From Sphingobacteriales bacterium 46-32 (GTDB lineage: Bacteria > Bacteroidota > Bacteroidia > Chitinophagales > Chitinophagaceae), in contig MKTY01000020.1 of assembly GCA_001898485.1 (NCBI GenBank), positions 372,001 through 436,000 on the forward strand: a DNA stretch of 64,000 nucleotides, read 5' to 3'. The position numbers and the translations under genes were made by a program. Positions 52,325-62,508 of this stretch are shown here, in pieces. The first letter of the stretch is position 1, and every line of letters begins with the position of its first letter. A model generated the notes under the pieces. That model did not search any database. It was not told the origin of the DNA and was given only the letters and a program-made list of their open reading frames with translations.

Positions 52325-54889
52325 CTATACCTTTCTGCTGCGTCTGATCGCTTTTTCTATCTCCACTGCCACAAATACAAGCGAAGAAAGTATACCCACG
52401 AGTAAAAACTCATTCAGACTAAGCGCCTGTGTATGAAATATGTGTTGCAAAAAAGGAGTATAGGTAAGTGCTGCCTGCAGCACAAATGCCAGCAACACTG
52501 CTCCTATGAGATATCTGTTAGAAAACAAGCCTATCCGGAAAAGCGATTGCGAGTCGGACCGTATGGCCAGCACATGCCCCATCTGCGACAGGCACAATAC
52601 ATTAAACACAATTGTCTGCCAGTGCAATCCCCTGTTTATGGACCAGGCCTGTGTAGCCAGGGCAATGGCCCCCATCAGCAATCCGACCCATAATATATGA
52701 ATGCCCATACCGTTGGCAAAAACAGTTTGCTGCGGAGGGCGTGGCGGCCGGTTCATTACATCTTTTTCTGCCTTCTCAAAAGAAAGTGCAACAGCTGGCA
52801 ACCCGTCTGACACCAGGTTAATCCATAAAATATGAATCGGCAGCAGAGCCAGCGGTAATCCCATTAATGGTCCCAGCAAGAGTGTCCATATCTCTCCTGC
52901 ATTGGTGGTCATGAGATATTTAATAAATCGCAGAATATTGTCGTATATGCGCCGTCCTTCTTTTACAGCCCGCACAATAGTCGAAAAATCATCATCGAGC
53001 AGTATCATATGTGCCGCCTCCTTTGATACATCGGTGCCGGTAATACCCATGGCTATACCAATATTGGCTCTCCGCAAGGATGGGGCATCATTAACTCCAT
53101 CGCCAGTCATGGCTACATAATGTCCTTTCTGCTGCAATTCTTTTACAATCTGCAATTTTTGTTCGGGCGAAACGCGTGCAAACACTCTCACACGTTCAAT
53201 CTGATGAGCCAGTTCGCCAGGCTTCATTTCTTTCATTTGCTGCCCGGTCAGCAGCAAATCATCATCGGTCAGTATGCCGATGCGCATGGCAATATTGCGG
53301 GCGGTGAGCGGATGGTCGCCGGTGATCATAACGGGCACAATGCCTGCAGAGCGGCAATCGGCTACTGCCTTCATAGCTTCTTCCCTGGGCGGGTCAATAA
53401 TACCTGCCAGTCCCAGCAATTGCAGTTCCTGCTCTGCTGTTTCACTGTCGGGGTTATCGGGCATATTGCTCCAGGAGCGCCAGGCAAAACCCATAACCCG
53501 TAAACCTTCGGAAGCCAGTTCATCGACCTGTGCATTCACCGCTTCTTTATCGATGCCGGCGCATCTTGCCAGCAACATATCTGGAGCGCCTTTAGTAAAC
53601 GACACTACCTCGTTGCCTGAGCGGTGAAAAGTAGTCATGAGTTTACGATCTGCATCGAATGGCAACTCGCCAACACGCGGCCATTCCTGAATCTCCGACA
53701 GTGGTGCAGCTATTTTCATCAGGGCAATTTCTGTACTGTCTCCCTGCCATTTGCCGGTATTGTCCTTTACGGCATCATTATTCAGTGCCATGGCCAGCAA
53801 CAGTCTGCGGCCATCGTCATCCTTTGCCAGTTGTGCTGCTTCCTGCGCCGTATAGGTCTGCTTATGCAGGCATATCTTCTCTACCTCCATTTTATTGCGT
53901 GTAAGCGTACCGGTTTTATCGGTGCAGATATAGGTCACAGAGCCGAGGGTTTCCACGGCGGGCAGTTTACGTATCAGGGTATTCTTGCGCACCATACGTC
54001 CGGCGGCCAGTGCGAGTGATATAGTAATAACAGCAGGTAATGCTTCCGGAATGGCCGCCACAGCCAGCGATATACTTGTCATTACCATCGTTACCAGCGA
54101 TTCGCCCCGCAGCCATCCGGTAAGGAGAAAAACCAGGCAAAGTGCTATTACAATAAGCGAAAGTTTTTTGCTGAATGCGGCCATGCGTTGCTGCAGGGGT
54201 GTCTGCATTTCTTCTTCCTGCAGCATGCGGGCAATTTGTCCCAATTGAGTCTGCATACCAATAGCTACTACCAAGCCTTTTCCATGACCATTTGTAACAA
54301 AAGTGCCTTTAAAAGCCATGTTATACTGCTCTGCCAGTGGCAGGTCATCGTCTTCGAGCTGCTGGCTGATCTTATCAACCGGTACCGACTCACCGGTGAG
54401 TGCGGCTTCTTCTATGCGAAGACCTGCTGATTCCGTTATCCGCATATCCGCAGGCACCATATTGCCGGCTTCCAGCATTACCAGGTCACCGGGCACCAGG
54501 TCTGTAGCAGACAGTTGTTGCAATTCCCCATTTCTCCACACATGCGTATGCGTAATGGCCATTTTGCGCAGGGCGGCCATCGACTTTTCGGCACGCCACT
54601 CCTGCATAAAACCGATTAATGCGTTGATTAATACAATGATGAGAATAACGATTGTATCAGCCATATCACCCAGCAACCCGGATATGACGGCTGCTACCAG
54701 CAGAATCAGTATCATCAGGTCTTTGAACTGATGCAGCAGCACCGCCCAGGGAGATTTCTTTTTTCCCTGTTCCAGTTCATTGGGGCCCCATTGTTGCCTG
54801 CGGCTTTCTGCTTCAGCTACCGTAAGACCGGAGGATGCCGTCTGCAACTTTGCCGTTACCTGTTCATCTGTGAGTTTATACCAATGCAT
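52325..54889 (-). CDS. P-type cation ATPase, Ca2+ (SERCA/PMR1-like) type
   Basis: 854 residues. Cytoplasmic-membrane P2-type ATPase. N-terminal cation-ATPase domain, actuator loop ALTGESVPV, phosphorylation motif [10 protein letters not shown] with Asp at about residue 324, [10 protein letters not shown], and [21 protein letters not shown]. Ion-site residues in the membrane: IPEALPAV (helix 4, Glu), TNAGEIW (helix 5, Glu) and [15 protein letters not shown] (helix 6, Asn and Asp), the pattern of calcium pumps rather than Na/K or proton pumps. Ca2+ or Mn2+ export is most likely. A single gene with a long upstream region; GH78 lies 86 bp downstream on the same strand. Confidence 0.92.
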   Translation of the reverse strand: MHWYKLTDEQVTAKLQTASSGLTVAEAESRRQQWGPNELEQGKKKSPWAVLLHQFKDLMILILLVAAVISGLLGDMADTIVILIIVLINALIGFMQEWRAEKSMAALRKMAITHTHVWRNGELQQLSATDLVPGDLVMLEAGNMVPADMRITESAGLRIEEAALTGESVPVDKISQQLEDDDLPLAEQYNMAFKGTFVTNGHGKGLVVAIGMQTQLGQIARMLQEEEMQTPLQQRMAAFSKKLSLIVIALCLVFLLTGWLRGESLVTMVMTSISLAVAAIPEALPAVITISLALAAGRMVRKNTLIRKLPAVETLGSVTYICTDKTGTLTRNKMEVEKICLHKQTYTAQEAAQLAKDDDGRRLLLAMALNNDAVKDNTGKWQGDSTEIALMKIAAPLSEIQEWPRVGELPFDADRKLMTTFHRSGNEVVSFTKGAPDMLLARCAGIDKEAVNAQVDELASEGLRVMGFAWRSWSNMPDNPDSETAEQELQLLGLAGIIDPPREEAMKAVADCRSAGIVPVMITGDHPLTARNIAMRIGILTDDDLLLTGQQMKEMKPGELAHQIERVRVFARVSPEQKLQIVKELQQKGHYVAMTGDGVNDAPSLRRANIGIAMGITGTDVSKEAAHMILLDDDFSTIVRAVKEGRRIYDNILRFIKYLMTTNAGEIWTLLLGPLMGLPLALLPIHILWINLVSDGLPAVALSFEKAEKDVMNRPPRPPQQTVFANGMGIHILWVGLLMGAIALATQAWSINRGLHWQTIVFNVLCLSQMGHVLAIRSDSQSLFRIGLFSNRYLIGAVLLAFVLQAALTYTPFLQHIFHTQALSLNEFLLVGILSSLVFVAVEIEKAIRRSRKV

Positions 54890-55367
54890 GGAAAGAATTT
54901 ATACCCACCTGCCGCTGGCAACCGGGAGCAGGTCGGGTAATACAAAAATGAACCGGATGTGGCACACAGTTCCTGATCCTTATCAGCTCTTCTGTTGACA
55001 GGTTTCAAGTATTATACCAGATATGCCCGTGACTTTACACATGCTATCCGTTTTTTCACCAGATAATTTCCGAAAAAAACAGGAAATCTCTGATGAAAAA
55101 CACTTGGTCTCCCCTATGCAGCGACCGTAATATTGTATCAGTTAAATGTTTGGTCATAGCTGTTGATTTGGTTGCTAGTGTGTTTTGTGAATTAGTGTGG
55201 TGAGCGGGTCGGATTGTTTCGGAAGCTGGGAAACGTTGTGTTTTGTAAGGGAAAATGCACTTAACGTGACTGGCTTTACTGGTAACCGATCTGTTAACTA
55301 ATACCTCACAAAAAAAATGGGCCGATTAATATCGGCCCATCATTTTATACGTACCTGTAACTTTTTT
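54890..55367. other. 478-bp gene-free stretch upstream of the P-type ATPase
   Basis: No convincing gene. It contains an imperfect 19-20-bp inverted repeat (55052-55071 with 55082-55100, loop GAAAAAAACA; matching blocks TTTTTCA/TGAAAAA, CAGA/TCTG and ATTTCC/GGAAAT) and, at its right end, the terminator of the alpha/beta hydrolase gene. I see no clear -33/-7 promoter for the ATPase. A 36-codon reading frame at 55093-55203 has no supporting features. Confidence 0.55.
55311..55341 (-). terminator. Intrinsic terminator of the alpha/beta hydrolase gene
   Basis: Arms ATGGGCCGAT (55318-55327) and ATCGGCCCAT (55332-55341), a perfect 10-bp stem with a 4-base loop, followed on the minus strand by eight T. 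It ends 27 bp after the hydrolase stop. Confidence 0.85.
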
Positions 55368-56153
55368 TCAGAGACGGCTTATCCAGTCAAGAATATAATC
55401 GGCATCCTCTTTCCAGGTTGGCTGCCCCAGTACAAAGTGATTACGTCCGGCAAATTCTTTATAGTCCAGTATGGAGTTGTTTTTCCGGTATTTTTTATAA
55501 TTACGGATATTCAGGTGTGCCGGAGTAATTGTATCCTCGCTGCCTGATGTAATCAGCAGGGGTGGATGCTCTTTTTTATAATCCACACTGGCGGCGCTGG
55601 TAAGCCCTCCTCTGGCTACTGTTTTTGATTCCGGCACTATTAATTTTTCATAAGTCGCTCTTTGCTCTGCCAGTGGCATGCCATTTACAAAGGCATATTG
55701 CCAGGTTTTAAACGACATAAGATAGGTTTTGCGCAGCGATGTGAATAATCCCAGTGATCGCCAGCCGGCTTTCAGAAAGGAAAATTCATACGGGAACACA
55801 CCGAGCGTAGGTACCGGATGAATGGCAATGCCGGCGGCCGGCAGATCACGGTTTGTAATGATCTGGGTTATAAGGCCACCCAGTGAATGTCCTATTACAA
55901 TGGGTTTTTCGGGAAATGATTTAACGATGGCTGCATAATGATCAACCAACTCGCGCAGGGTGAGTTTTGCAAGAGCTACATCATTGGGGCGACGGCTGCG
56001 CAATTCGGCCGGGCTGGCATCTTTGTGCGGCCAGGGAGGTGCAATTGTCTGGTAGCCCTTTTGTTCAAAATAATCGCGCCACTCATCCCAACAGTTATTA
56101 CCCACAAAAGCGCCGGTTACAAATACAATCTGTTTGCTGGTAATACTTGCCAT
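55368..56153 (-). CDS. Alpha/beta hydrolase
   Basis: About 261 residues from the ATG at 56153. A frame starting at a GTG (56225) would begin upstream of the predicted transcription start, so it is rejected. Alpha/beta hydrolase fold: VFVTGAFVGNNCWDEW with the oxyanion region, nucleophile elbow VIGHSLGGLI (Ser), acid in ITSGSEDTITP (Asp) and GRNHFVLGQPTW (His). Triad complete. Resembles cytosolic esterase/lipase-like proteins; the substrate is unknown. Single gene with its own promoter (56207-56238) and terminator. Confidence 0.88.
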   Translation of the reverse strand: MASITSKQIVFVTGAFVGNNCWDEWRDYFEQKGYQTIAPPWPHKDASPAELRSRRPNDVALAKLTLRELVDHYAAIVKSFPEKPIVIGHSLGGLITQIITNRDLPAAGIAIHPVPTLGVFPYEFSFLKAGWRSLGLFTSLRKTYLMSFKTWQYAFVNGMPLAEQRATYEKLIVPESKTVARGGLTSAASVDYKKEHPPLLITSGSEDTITPAHLNIRNYKKYRKNNSILDYKEFAGRNHFVLGQPTWKEDADYILDWISRL

Positions 56154-56206
56154 GTTAATGGTTTTGGTAATAGCGTTCACTTGTTCAACGGCTGCTGGCT
56201 CTCTTT

Positions 56207-56238
56207 CAAAACTAGTTGACTGCACCTGTTATATCAAT
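56207..56238 (-). promoter_or_regulatory. Consensus Bacteroidota promoter of the alpha/beta hydrolase gene
   Basis: Minus strand ATTG (56235-56238), 20 bases, TAGTTTTG (56207-56214), an exact TAnnTTTG match. Transcription would start near 56200, about 45 bases before the ATG at 56153. Confidence 0.7.
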
Positions 56239-56278
56239 ACACAAAACCTGTATAGAATTATACATTTCCGCGCCGGCT

Positions 56279-57715
56279 TCAGGATGTCTGCCCGGGATCA
56301 CGCAAAGCGATCACCTCTTTTCTGATCCCCAGTTTCCGCATCCGCGAATTAAGGGTTGATACATTTATACCCAGCATCTCTGCGGCTCCACCAGGACCTG
56401 ATATTTTGCCGCCTGTTTGCTGAAGTGCAGCGATGATATGGTCACGTTCATTCTCTTCGATGGTTTTGAGAGGCTTTGATGCGGCAGCCTGGCGAACAAC
56501 AGCCGAAGCCGGTACGGCGGGCATTATCATCTCTTCCAGGCTTGTGCCTCTTGCCATCAGCACACTTCTTTCTATTACATTTTCCAGCTCTCTTATATTT
56601 CCCGGCCAGTCATACTGCATCAGCTGCTCCAGGGCATCTGCTTCGATACCATGCACACGCCTGCCCAGCGATGCAGCGCATTTTTCAATAAAATGAACCG
56701 CCAGCAGCGGGATATCTTCTTTCCGGTTTCTGAGTCCGGGCAACTCAATAGGAAATACATTGAGCCGGTAGTACAGGTCCATCCTAAACCTGCCTTCTGC
56801 AACCTCCTGCTCGAGATTGCGGTTGGTAGCTGCGATTATCCGCACATTGAGACCAATGGTATTTCTTCCGCCAATGCGCTCAATCTCTTTTTCCTGCAAC
56901 ACCCGCAATAGCTTTACCTGCACCTCAAGCGGCAATTCGCCTATTTCGTCCAGAAAAATAGTACCGCCATCTGCCTGTTCAAACTTGCCGATATGTTTTT
57001 CATATGCTCCCGTAAATGCGCCTTTTTCGTGTCCAAACAATACCGATTCTATCAATGTTGCAGGAAGTGCTGCACAGTTTACCTTGATGAGGGGTTTGTT
57101 TTTTCGTGGCGACAATTCATGTATGCCCTGTGCGATGCGTTCTTTACCTGTACCACTTTCGCCCAGAATAAGCACAGACAACTCGGCTGGAGCAACCAGC
57201 AGCACCGATTGCAAAACTTTCTTCAGTGCGGCACTGCTGCCAATGATGCCAGCAAGCGCCGGAACACTCGCCGGAGTTTGTGCCGTCCGGCGCCGTTGTG
57301 TTTCCTGCTCGCGCGCCATTCGCCCCTCCTCATGCAGATACCAGGCAATATCGAGTGTAACCAGTATGTCTTTTTCGCGAAAAGGTTTTACGAGAAATCC
57401 ATAGGGCTTCGTGATCTTGGCGGCCTCAAGCGTGTCTTTATTTGAATTGGCCGAAAGGTATACAAAGCCAATGCCCAACTCATTGAGGCGGTGTGCCATG
57501 TCTATGCCGGTAAGATTTCCCTGCAAAAAAATATCCAGCAATACCAGGTCAGGTTGCTCACGTCTTACCAGGTCAAGACCAACTGTGACAGAACGAGCAA
57601 TACCGCATACATGATAACCGGCTTTTTCCAGTATCATCTGCAGATTGTTTGCTTCAATAAACTGATCTTCTACAATCAATATTCGTTTACCCGGCGGTAT
57701 AGATGCTTTTCTCAC
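56279..57715 (-). CDS. Sigma-54-dependent response regulator (NtrC type)
   Basis: 478 residues, starting at a GTG (57715); no ATG lies in the usable range. The start overlaps the kinase stop by 29 bp. Receiver domain (about 10-125; acceptor Asp61 in LVLLDIF, Lys in LVKPF), then an AAA+ sigma-54 activator domain with Walker A GESGTGKE, intact GAFTGA loop (HEKGAFTGAYE), Walker [12 protein letters not shown] and arginine fingers, then a Fis-type helix-turn-helix (GGAAEMLGINVSTLNSRMRKLG). It activates sigma-54 promoters when phosphorylated by the adjacent TPR kinase. Its C-terminus closely resembles that of the GAF activator at 59717-61378. Confidence 0.93.
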   Translation of the reverse strand: MRKASIPPGKRILIVEDQFIEANNLQMILEKAGYHVCGIARSVTVGLDLVRREQPDLVLLDIFLQGNLTGIDMAHRLNELGIGFVYLSANSNKDTLEAAKITKPYGFLVKPFREKDILVTLDIAWYLHEEGRMAREQETQRRRTAQTPASVPALAGIIGSSAALKKVLQSVLLVAPAELSVLILGESGTGKERIAQGIHELSPRKNKPLIKVNCAALPATLIESVLFGHEKGAFTGAYEKHIGKFEQADGGTIFLDEIGELPLEVQVKLLRVLQEKEIERIGGRNTIGLNVRIIAATNRNLEQEVAEGRFRMDLYYRLNVFPIELPGLRNRKEDIPLLAVHFIEKCAASLGRRVHGIEADALEQLMQYDWPGNIRELENVIERSVLMARGTSLEEMIMPAVPASAVVRQAAASKPLKTIEENERDHIIAALQQTGGKISGPGGAAEMLGINVSTLNSRMRKLGIRKEVIALRDPGQTS

Positions 57716-59609
57716 TTTCCGTATTCGTTATTTTAGTAAAATCTGTTTTATCAAACTCCAGCCTGATAGAGGTACCTGGTCCGCTGCTGATCTGCAGGCG
57801 GGCATTGATATCATCGCTCAATCCACGGATCAACCGGAGTCCCAGCGAATCCTGCTGCAGGCTTTCCCAGTGGGCAGGCAGGCCAATTCCATTATCCGCT
57901 ACTTCAAGCATTATCTTACCGCCTTCTGTACGGATCATGCGAATACGTATTTCGCCTGAGGCACCATCCGGAAAAGCATACTTGATAGAATTGGTAATTG
58001 CCTCGTTGAGAATAAGCGCAATTGGAATAGCTTGTGAAATATCAAGGCTGATATGGTCTATCTGTGAATCAAACCGTACATGCCCTTTCAGATCAAAACT
58101 ATCGCGCAGGTACGTTAACAGTTCCGGCAGATAAACGGCCATATCAATAGCCGTTACATTGGCAACCTGATATAATTTCTGGTGCATAAGCGACATGGCA
58201 TATACACGATGCTGGCTGATACGTAAAGCCATCAGGGCATCGTCTTTGAGGTAAGCCGACTGGGCCTCCAGCAGACTCATAATCGTATGCAGGTTGTTCT
58301 TTACACGGTGATGTACTTCGCGCAGCAACCACTCTTTTTCTTCCAGCAGCTTCTGCAATGCTTCATTTTTTCTGCTGATGGCCTTATTACTCTTCTGCTT
58401 CAACTGATATTGATTGTATAGCAGCCCCATAATTACCAGCATTAGAGCAGCTCCTGCAATTGTTACATTGCGTGTGATGGTGGACTTTTCCAATTCCAGT
58501 TTTCTTTTATTGTTGGCCAGGCTCAACTCATTTACACGGGCTCTCGACTTGGTAAGTTCATACTCTGCCTGCAGTGCGTTCATATTTTCTGACATCGATT
58601 TATACAAAAAACTGTCGGCCAGTTCATGTTCACGCTCCTTGGCCGCATATGCATTACGGTAATCGCCCTGCTCCAGATAAATGGGCGTGATATTTTTCAG
58701 AAACCGTATTTCCTGCCGGTAATTCCCTTTATCACGTGCCAGCTTCACCGCCTGGTCAAGATAAAGGATGGCTTTTTTCGGTTCGTCTTTACCATAGGTT
58801 TTGGCCAGGCCGGAAAGACATTGCAGCTCGCGCAGGTAATTTCCAATGCGGCGCGACCGCTCCAGCGCATCCAATTGCAGCTGCACCGCCTGTTGCTTAT
58901 GTCCTGTTCGGGCATATACCGTTGCCAGATTATTCACAATGGTGATGTTGAGTCCCTGGTACTCCGGTTTATTGCTTAAGGGTAATGCTTTCTCGAGGTA
59001 GTTGCGTGCCTGGGAGAGTTTACCTGTTTCGCGGTAAATAACTCCCATATGATTGTAGATATTGAGCGTTGTACCGGAGAAAGGCACACTATCAATTAGC
59101 CGTTCGGCCTGTTTCAGGTATTGCAGCGCAGGCTGGTATTTATGCTGGTCAAGATATGCCCAGGAAATACTGTAATATGCTTCCATTTTACGGAATGCAT
59201 TTCCATATTTCTCTGCATCTTCCAGGGCTGCATAGAAATATTCTCCCGCTTTGTCATACCGGCCATTACGGAGTTCAACCACACCCAGCCTGATACGGGC
59301 AGATGCCCGGCCATCAGGTATCTGGTACGCCGTGAAAAGATCTAATGCCTGTTGATACTTTTTTCTTGCCTGTTCAAATTCACCCTGGTTATCGTCAATC
59401 ATGCCTTGTTGTACAAGTATGAAAGCCACACCGGCACTATCGCCGCCTGCACGCGCCTGATTCAATGCCTTATTTGCGAGATAAACCGCCGAGTCCTGTT
59501 TGTAATAGCGGTAATAGCTGATTTGTTTCTCATAATCAGCTATCGCAGGCTGCTGTGCATACGCTCCGGTAACGAACAGTAATAAAATTAATGATCCATT
59601 AAATTTCAT
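57687..59609 (-). CDS. TPR-sensor histidine kinase (HisKA_2/HWE type)
   Basis: 640 residues. Signal peptide (to AYAQ), seven or so tetratricopeptide repeats (about 25-340) that would be periplasmic, a coiled segment, one membrane helix (NVTIAGAALMLVIMGLLY, about 380-400), then a HisKA_2-type dimerisation segment LLREVHHRVKNNLHTIMSLLE with the phosphorylated His at about 433, and an HATPase domain (LILNEAITNSIKYAF, EVADNGIGLP, LGLRLIRGL). It pairs with the overlapping sigma-54 response regulator. Such TPR kinases are common in Bacteroidota; their signals are mostly unknown. Confidence 0.92.
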   Translation of the reverse strand: MKFNGSLILLLFVTGAYAQQPAIADYEKQISYYRYYKQDSAVYLANKALNQARAGGDSAGVAFILVQQGMIDDNQGEFEQARKKYQQALDLFTAYQIPDGRASARIRLGVVELRNGRYDKAGEYFYAALEDAEKYGNAFRKMEAYYSISWAYLDQHKYQPALQYLKQAERLIDSVPFSGTTLNIYNHMGVIYRETGKLSQARNYLEKALPLSNKPEYQGLNITIVNNLATVYARTGHKQQAVQLQLDALERSRRIGNYLRELQCLSGLAKTYGKDEPKKAILYLDQAVKLARDKGNYRQEIRFLKNITPIYLEQGDYRNAYAAKEREHELADSFLYKSMSENMNALQAEYELTKSRARVNELSLANNKRKLELEKSTITRNVTIAGAALMLVIMGLLYNQYQLKQKSNKAISRKNEALQKLLEEKEWLLREVHHRVKNNLHTIMSLLEAQSAYLKDDALMALRISQHRVYAMSLMHQKLYQVANVTAIDMAVYLPELLTYLRDSFDLKGHVRFDSQIDHISLDISQAIPIALILNEAITNSIKYAFPDGASGEIRIRMIRTEGGKIMLEVADNGIGLPAHWESLQQDSLGLRLIRGLSDDINARLQISSGPGTSIRLEFDKTDFTKITNTESEKSIYTAG

Positions 59610-59716
59610 ATAATCAGTCAGGCTCAGGTATTATGAGCATAAGTGACGGGCCGGGCAGCAATGTAGCATAACCCATACTGCTGTCGATTGCCATTTGCTG
59701 CATTTCCGTTTCCTAT

Positions 59717-61378
59717 TCAGGGTTTATAATTGAACAGTTTACTTTTTGCTATCCCCAGTTTTTTGATCTTTGAATTGAGTGTAGATACAGGCAGGCCCAG
59801 TATCGCCGCAGCCCCGCCTGAACCATAAATCCTGCCCCGGCAGTGGTTCAGTACTTTCAGGATATGATCCCGCTCATTTTCAGCATGCGATTTAAGCTCC
59901 TCTTCTGCCGGCAACCCTGCCTTTTTTATCTCTTTTGCAGAAGGCAGAAATACCTGCCTGATCAACTGACCGGGCGCCATCAGTATACTTCGCTCAATGA
60001 TATGCTCCAGTTCGCGCACATTTCCGGGCCAGCGGTAAGCCATCAGTTCTTTGAATGCTTTTGCCGACAATGATTTGGCGGGCTGACCGGTGACGCGGGC
60101 ATATTTTTCCAGGAAATGAGTCGCCAGTGCCGGCAGATCCTCCATTCGCCCGCGAAGCGGTGGCAGGGTTACTGGAAATACATGCAGGCGATAATAGAGA
60201 TCATTCCGGAAGCGGCCGGCGGCCACTTCTTCTTCGAGGTTGCGATTGGTGGCCGCAATCACGCGTACATCTATCTTTATCGGACTTTTTCCGCCAATAC
60301 GTTCTATTTCCCGCTCCTGCAATGCGCGTAATAGTTTTACCTGCAACTCCGGCTGAAGTTCCCCGATCTCATCGAGGAACAACGTGCCTTTATGAGCCAG
60401 TTCAAATTTACCGATACGCCGTTCGGTAGCTCCGGTAAAACTTCCTTTTTCATGACCAAATAATTCGCTCTCGACCAGGTTGGCAGGCAGTGTTGCACAA
60501 TTCACTTTTACCATCAGTTTATCTGCTCGTGGTGATACATGGTGCAGTGCCCGTGCTACCAGTTCCTTACCTGTACCCGTTTCGCCAAGGATCAGCACCG
60601 TACTGTTTACATCAGATACCTTCGTGAGCTGTTCAAATACGTGTTGCATGGCCGGCCCCACACCTACTATATCCTGATAAGTATAGCCCCTTCCGACCTC
60701 CTGTTGCAAATAACTGCGCTCTTCCTCCAGCTGTTCTTTATACCGTTTTATTTCTGCCAGCTGAGTTTCAATCTGTTCATAGGCCATGATGTTGCCGACA
60801 GCAAGTGAAAGCTGATCCGCCATAGCTGCAATCAATCGCAGATGCCGGGGCGTAAAGTGATCGGCCCCTTCTGACCACAACATCAGCAATCCCAGCCGGT
60901 CATTGCCCTTCTGCAGGGGAGCGGTCAGACATTCTTTCAATCCGGCTTTCAGTGAAACAGTTACCAGCGAAGAAGCCGATTCATTCGCATCAACAGAAGC
61001 CAGGTTTTCAATTCGCGGATCTCCGGCATCAAGCAGCTTCTTTATAAAACAATCCGCATACAATAATGGCTGATCCAGCAAAGTGCGATACCGGGCCTGC
61101 AAACGACGCGCACCCGATGATATGCGCAACGAGACATCCAGTGCCTGCGCCTTATCATCTATAAGACCTATACACAGATCCTCCACTTGAAATAGTTGTT
61201 GTAAACGCGGATAGACTTTATGCAGTAATTCTTTTCTGTCTCTTATAGCCGTTATTTCCCTGTTGAAAGAAAGCAGCATATCGCGTTCTTCCAGTTCCAG
61301 CAGCAATTCAGCTTCCATGTCGCCATACATCAATCCATTTACGTGTATGCTGTTTTCTTTTTTGCCGCTGTAAGCCAT
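59717..61378 (-). CDS. GAF-domain sigma-54-dependent activator with Fis-type DNA-binding domain
   Basis: 553 residues. N-terminal GAF-like sensor (about 30-200; [48 protein letters not shown]), a coiled-coil linker (about 200-230), AAA+ domain with Walker A GETGTGKE, loop variant GSFTGA, Walker [12 protein letters not shown], and Fis-type helix-turn-helix [22 protein letters not shown]. It resembles FhlA/NorR-type activators, which sense small molecules without a kinase. The Ser in GSFTGA is a tolerated variant in known activators. Encoded 107 bp upstream of the TPR kinase gene on the same strand; divergent from the AraC gene. Confidence 0.93.
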   Translation of the reverse strand: MAYSGKKENSIHVNGLMYGDMEAELLLELEERDMLLSFNREITAIRDRKELLHKVYPRLQQLFQVEDLCIGLIDDKAQALDVSLRISSGARRLQARYRTLLDQPLLYADCFIKKLLDAGDPRIENLASVDANESASSLVTVSLKAGLKECLTAPLQKGNDRLGLLMLWSEGADHFTPRHLRLIAAMADQLSLAVGNIMAYEQIETQLAEIKRYKEQLEEERSYLQQEVGRGYTYQDIVGVGPAMQHVFEQLTKVSDVNSTVLILGETGTGKELVARALHHVSPRADKLMVKVNCATLPANLVESELFGHEKGSFTGATERRIGKFELAHKGTLFLDEIGELQPELQVKLLRALQEREIERIGGKSPIKIDVRVIAATNRNLEEEVAAGRFRNDLYYRLHVFPVTLPPLRGRMEDLPALATHFLEKYARVTGQPAKSLSAKAFKELMAYRWPGNVRELEHIIERSILMAPGQLIRQVFLPSAKEIKKAGLPAEEELKSHAENERDHILKVLNHCRGRIYGSGGAAAILGLPVSTLNSKIKKLGIAKSKLFNYKP

Positions 61379-61500
61379 GGACTAAAGGTAGGCTAAAGCA
61401 GTTATCAAATACCGCAGGGAATGTCACCAATTTACGGTATTTCGCTAATTTTTACTTATTGAAAATGATATAAATAATTGATTATTAAATATTTAAAGCC

Positions 61501-61516
61501 TGGCACAAGTATTGGC
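61501..61516 (+). promoter_or_regulatory. Possible sigma-54 promoter of the araC-type gene
   Basis: TGGCACAAGTATTGGC matches the sigma-54 consensus TGGCAC-N5-TTGC with the right spacing and one change at the -12 end (TTGG). It lies 46 bp before the ATG at 61563, in the divergent region next to a sigma-54 activator gene. Confidence 0.5.
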
Positions 61517-61562
61517 TAATATACTCAGGAAACCACTACTACCACTACCAAAAACCAGGATT

Positions 61563-62438
61563 ATGACTGTACAGTATTCTACCGCCATCAGCCCGATTGT
61601 TGTGCGCCCTGTCTCTTTTATTCGTCAGCACAGCCCACTTCAGCCCGATTTTGATATTCAAACGATCGAGCCGGGACATCCGGACCTGCCGGTGTCGCGT
61701 ATTTCACGTTATGAGATTTTCTGGATGAAGCAATCAGGAACATCGCTGCACGTAGACGGGCAGGATTATCCGTTAATGCCGCATCAGCTTTTTTGTGTTG
61801 CGCCGGGCCACTGGAGGCGTCTTAGTATGTCAGGCCCCGCTCATGGCTATTACATCAGTTTTGCACCCGATTTTTTACTCACGGGAAATAATTGCGCAGG
61901 CATGTATGAAGATAATTTCGCGCAATTGCAGGTACTGGATGCAAGCGGTTACCTGCAGGCCGAGTTACAGATGCTAATACACAAGATGATTCGTGAAAAC
62001 AATCATTCCTTCCAGCGCAAAACGGAGTTACTAAAGGGCCTGGTACAGATTTTAATGATCCATTTTGGCCGCCAGGAGCAACGCACCCCTGCCATTCATA
62101 CAGATACGCGTGAAGTAAGCCTGATCCGTCAGTTTGTGCAATTAGTAAGGACACATTTTATGGAAAAGAAAATGGTGAGCGACTATGCAGATATTCTTTG
62201 CGTAACTGCCAATCACCTCAACCGCACGGTTAAAAAGCTGACAGGGCAGACGGCCAGTTATCATATCCAACAGCAGGTGATCCGCGAAGCGAAACGTATG
62301 GCCATCTACTCAGAAACCAGTATGAAAGAAATTGCCTATAGTCTTGGATTTGATAACCTCGCACATTTCAGTAAATTTTTCAAAAACAATTCCGGCAGCA
62401 GTTTTTCAAATTACAGAAAGAACGCAACCATGGGGTGA
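61563..62438 (+). CDS. AraC-family transcriptional regulator
   Basis: About 291 residues from the ATG at 61563; an upstream TTG frame would include the promoter region. N-terminal cupin-like ligand domain (SRYEIFWMKQSGTSLHVDGQDYPLMPHQLFCVAPG), C-terminal double helix-turn-helix (VSDYADILCVTANHLNRTVKKLTGQTASYHIQQQVIREAKRMAIYSETSMKEIAYSLGFDNLAHFSKFFKNN). The family usually controls a nearby gene, but no obvious structural target lies in the window. Convergent with the hybrid kinase gene. Confidence 0.9.
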   Translation: MTVQYSTAISPIVVRPVSFIRQHSPLQPDFDIQTIEPGHPDLPVSRISRYEIFWMKQSGTSLHVDGQDYPLMPHQLFCVAPGHWRRLSMSGPAHGYYISFAPDFLLTGNNCAGMYEDNFAQLQVLDASGYLQAELQMLIHKMIRENNHSFQRKTELLKGLVQILMIHFGRQEQRTPAIHTDTREVSLIRQFVQLVRTHFMEKKMVSDYADILCVTANHLNRTVKKLTGQTASYHIQQQVIREAKRMAIYSETSMKEIAYSLGFDNLAHFSKFFKNNSGSSFSNYRKNATMG

Positions 62439-62463
62439 TTTGAAAATGCGCTGTGCTAATACA

Positions 62464-62508
62464 GCTTTGTGCTCTTGGCGCTCTTTGTGTTCTTTGCGCT
62501 CTTTGCGT
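62464..62508. repeat. Five-unit 9-bp tandem array at a convergent junction
   Basis: GCTTTGTGC, TCTTGGCGC, TCTTTGTGT, TCTTTGCGC, TCTTTGCGT: five 9-base units, ending on the stop codon of the hybrid kinase gene and 26 bp after the AraC stop. Same period as 24585-24670 but a different unit sequence. Confidence 0.7.

Noticed and set aside
55093-55203. 36-codon reading frame in the gene-free stretch
   Set aside because: No signal peptide, membrane segment or coupled neighbour, and it starts within an inverted repeat; likely chance.
56154-56225. GTG-initiated N-terminal extension of the alpha/beta hydrolase
   Set aside because: A consensus promoter places the transcription start near 56200, downstream of this GTG; the ATG at 56153 begins the recognisable fold.
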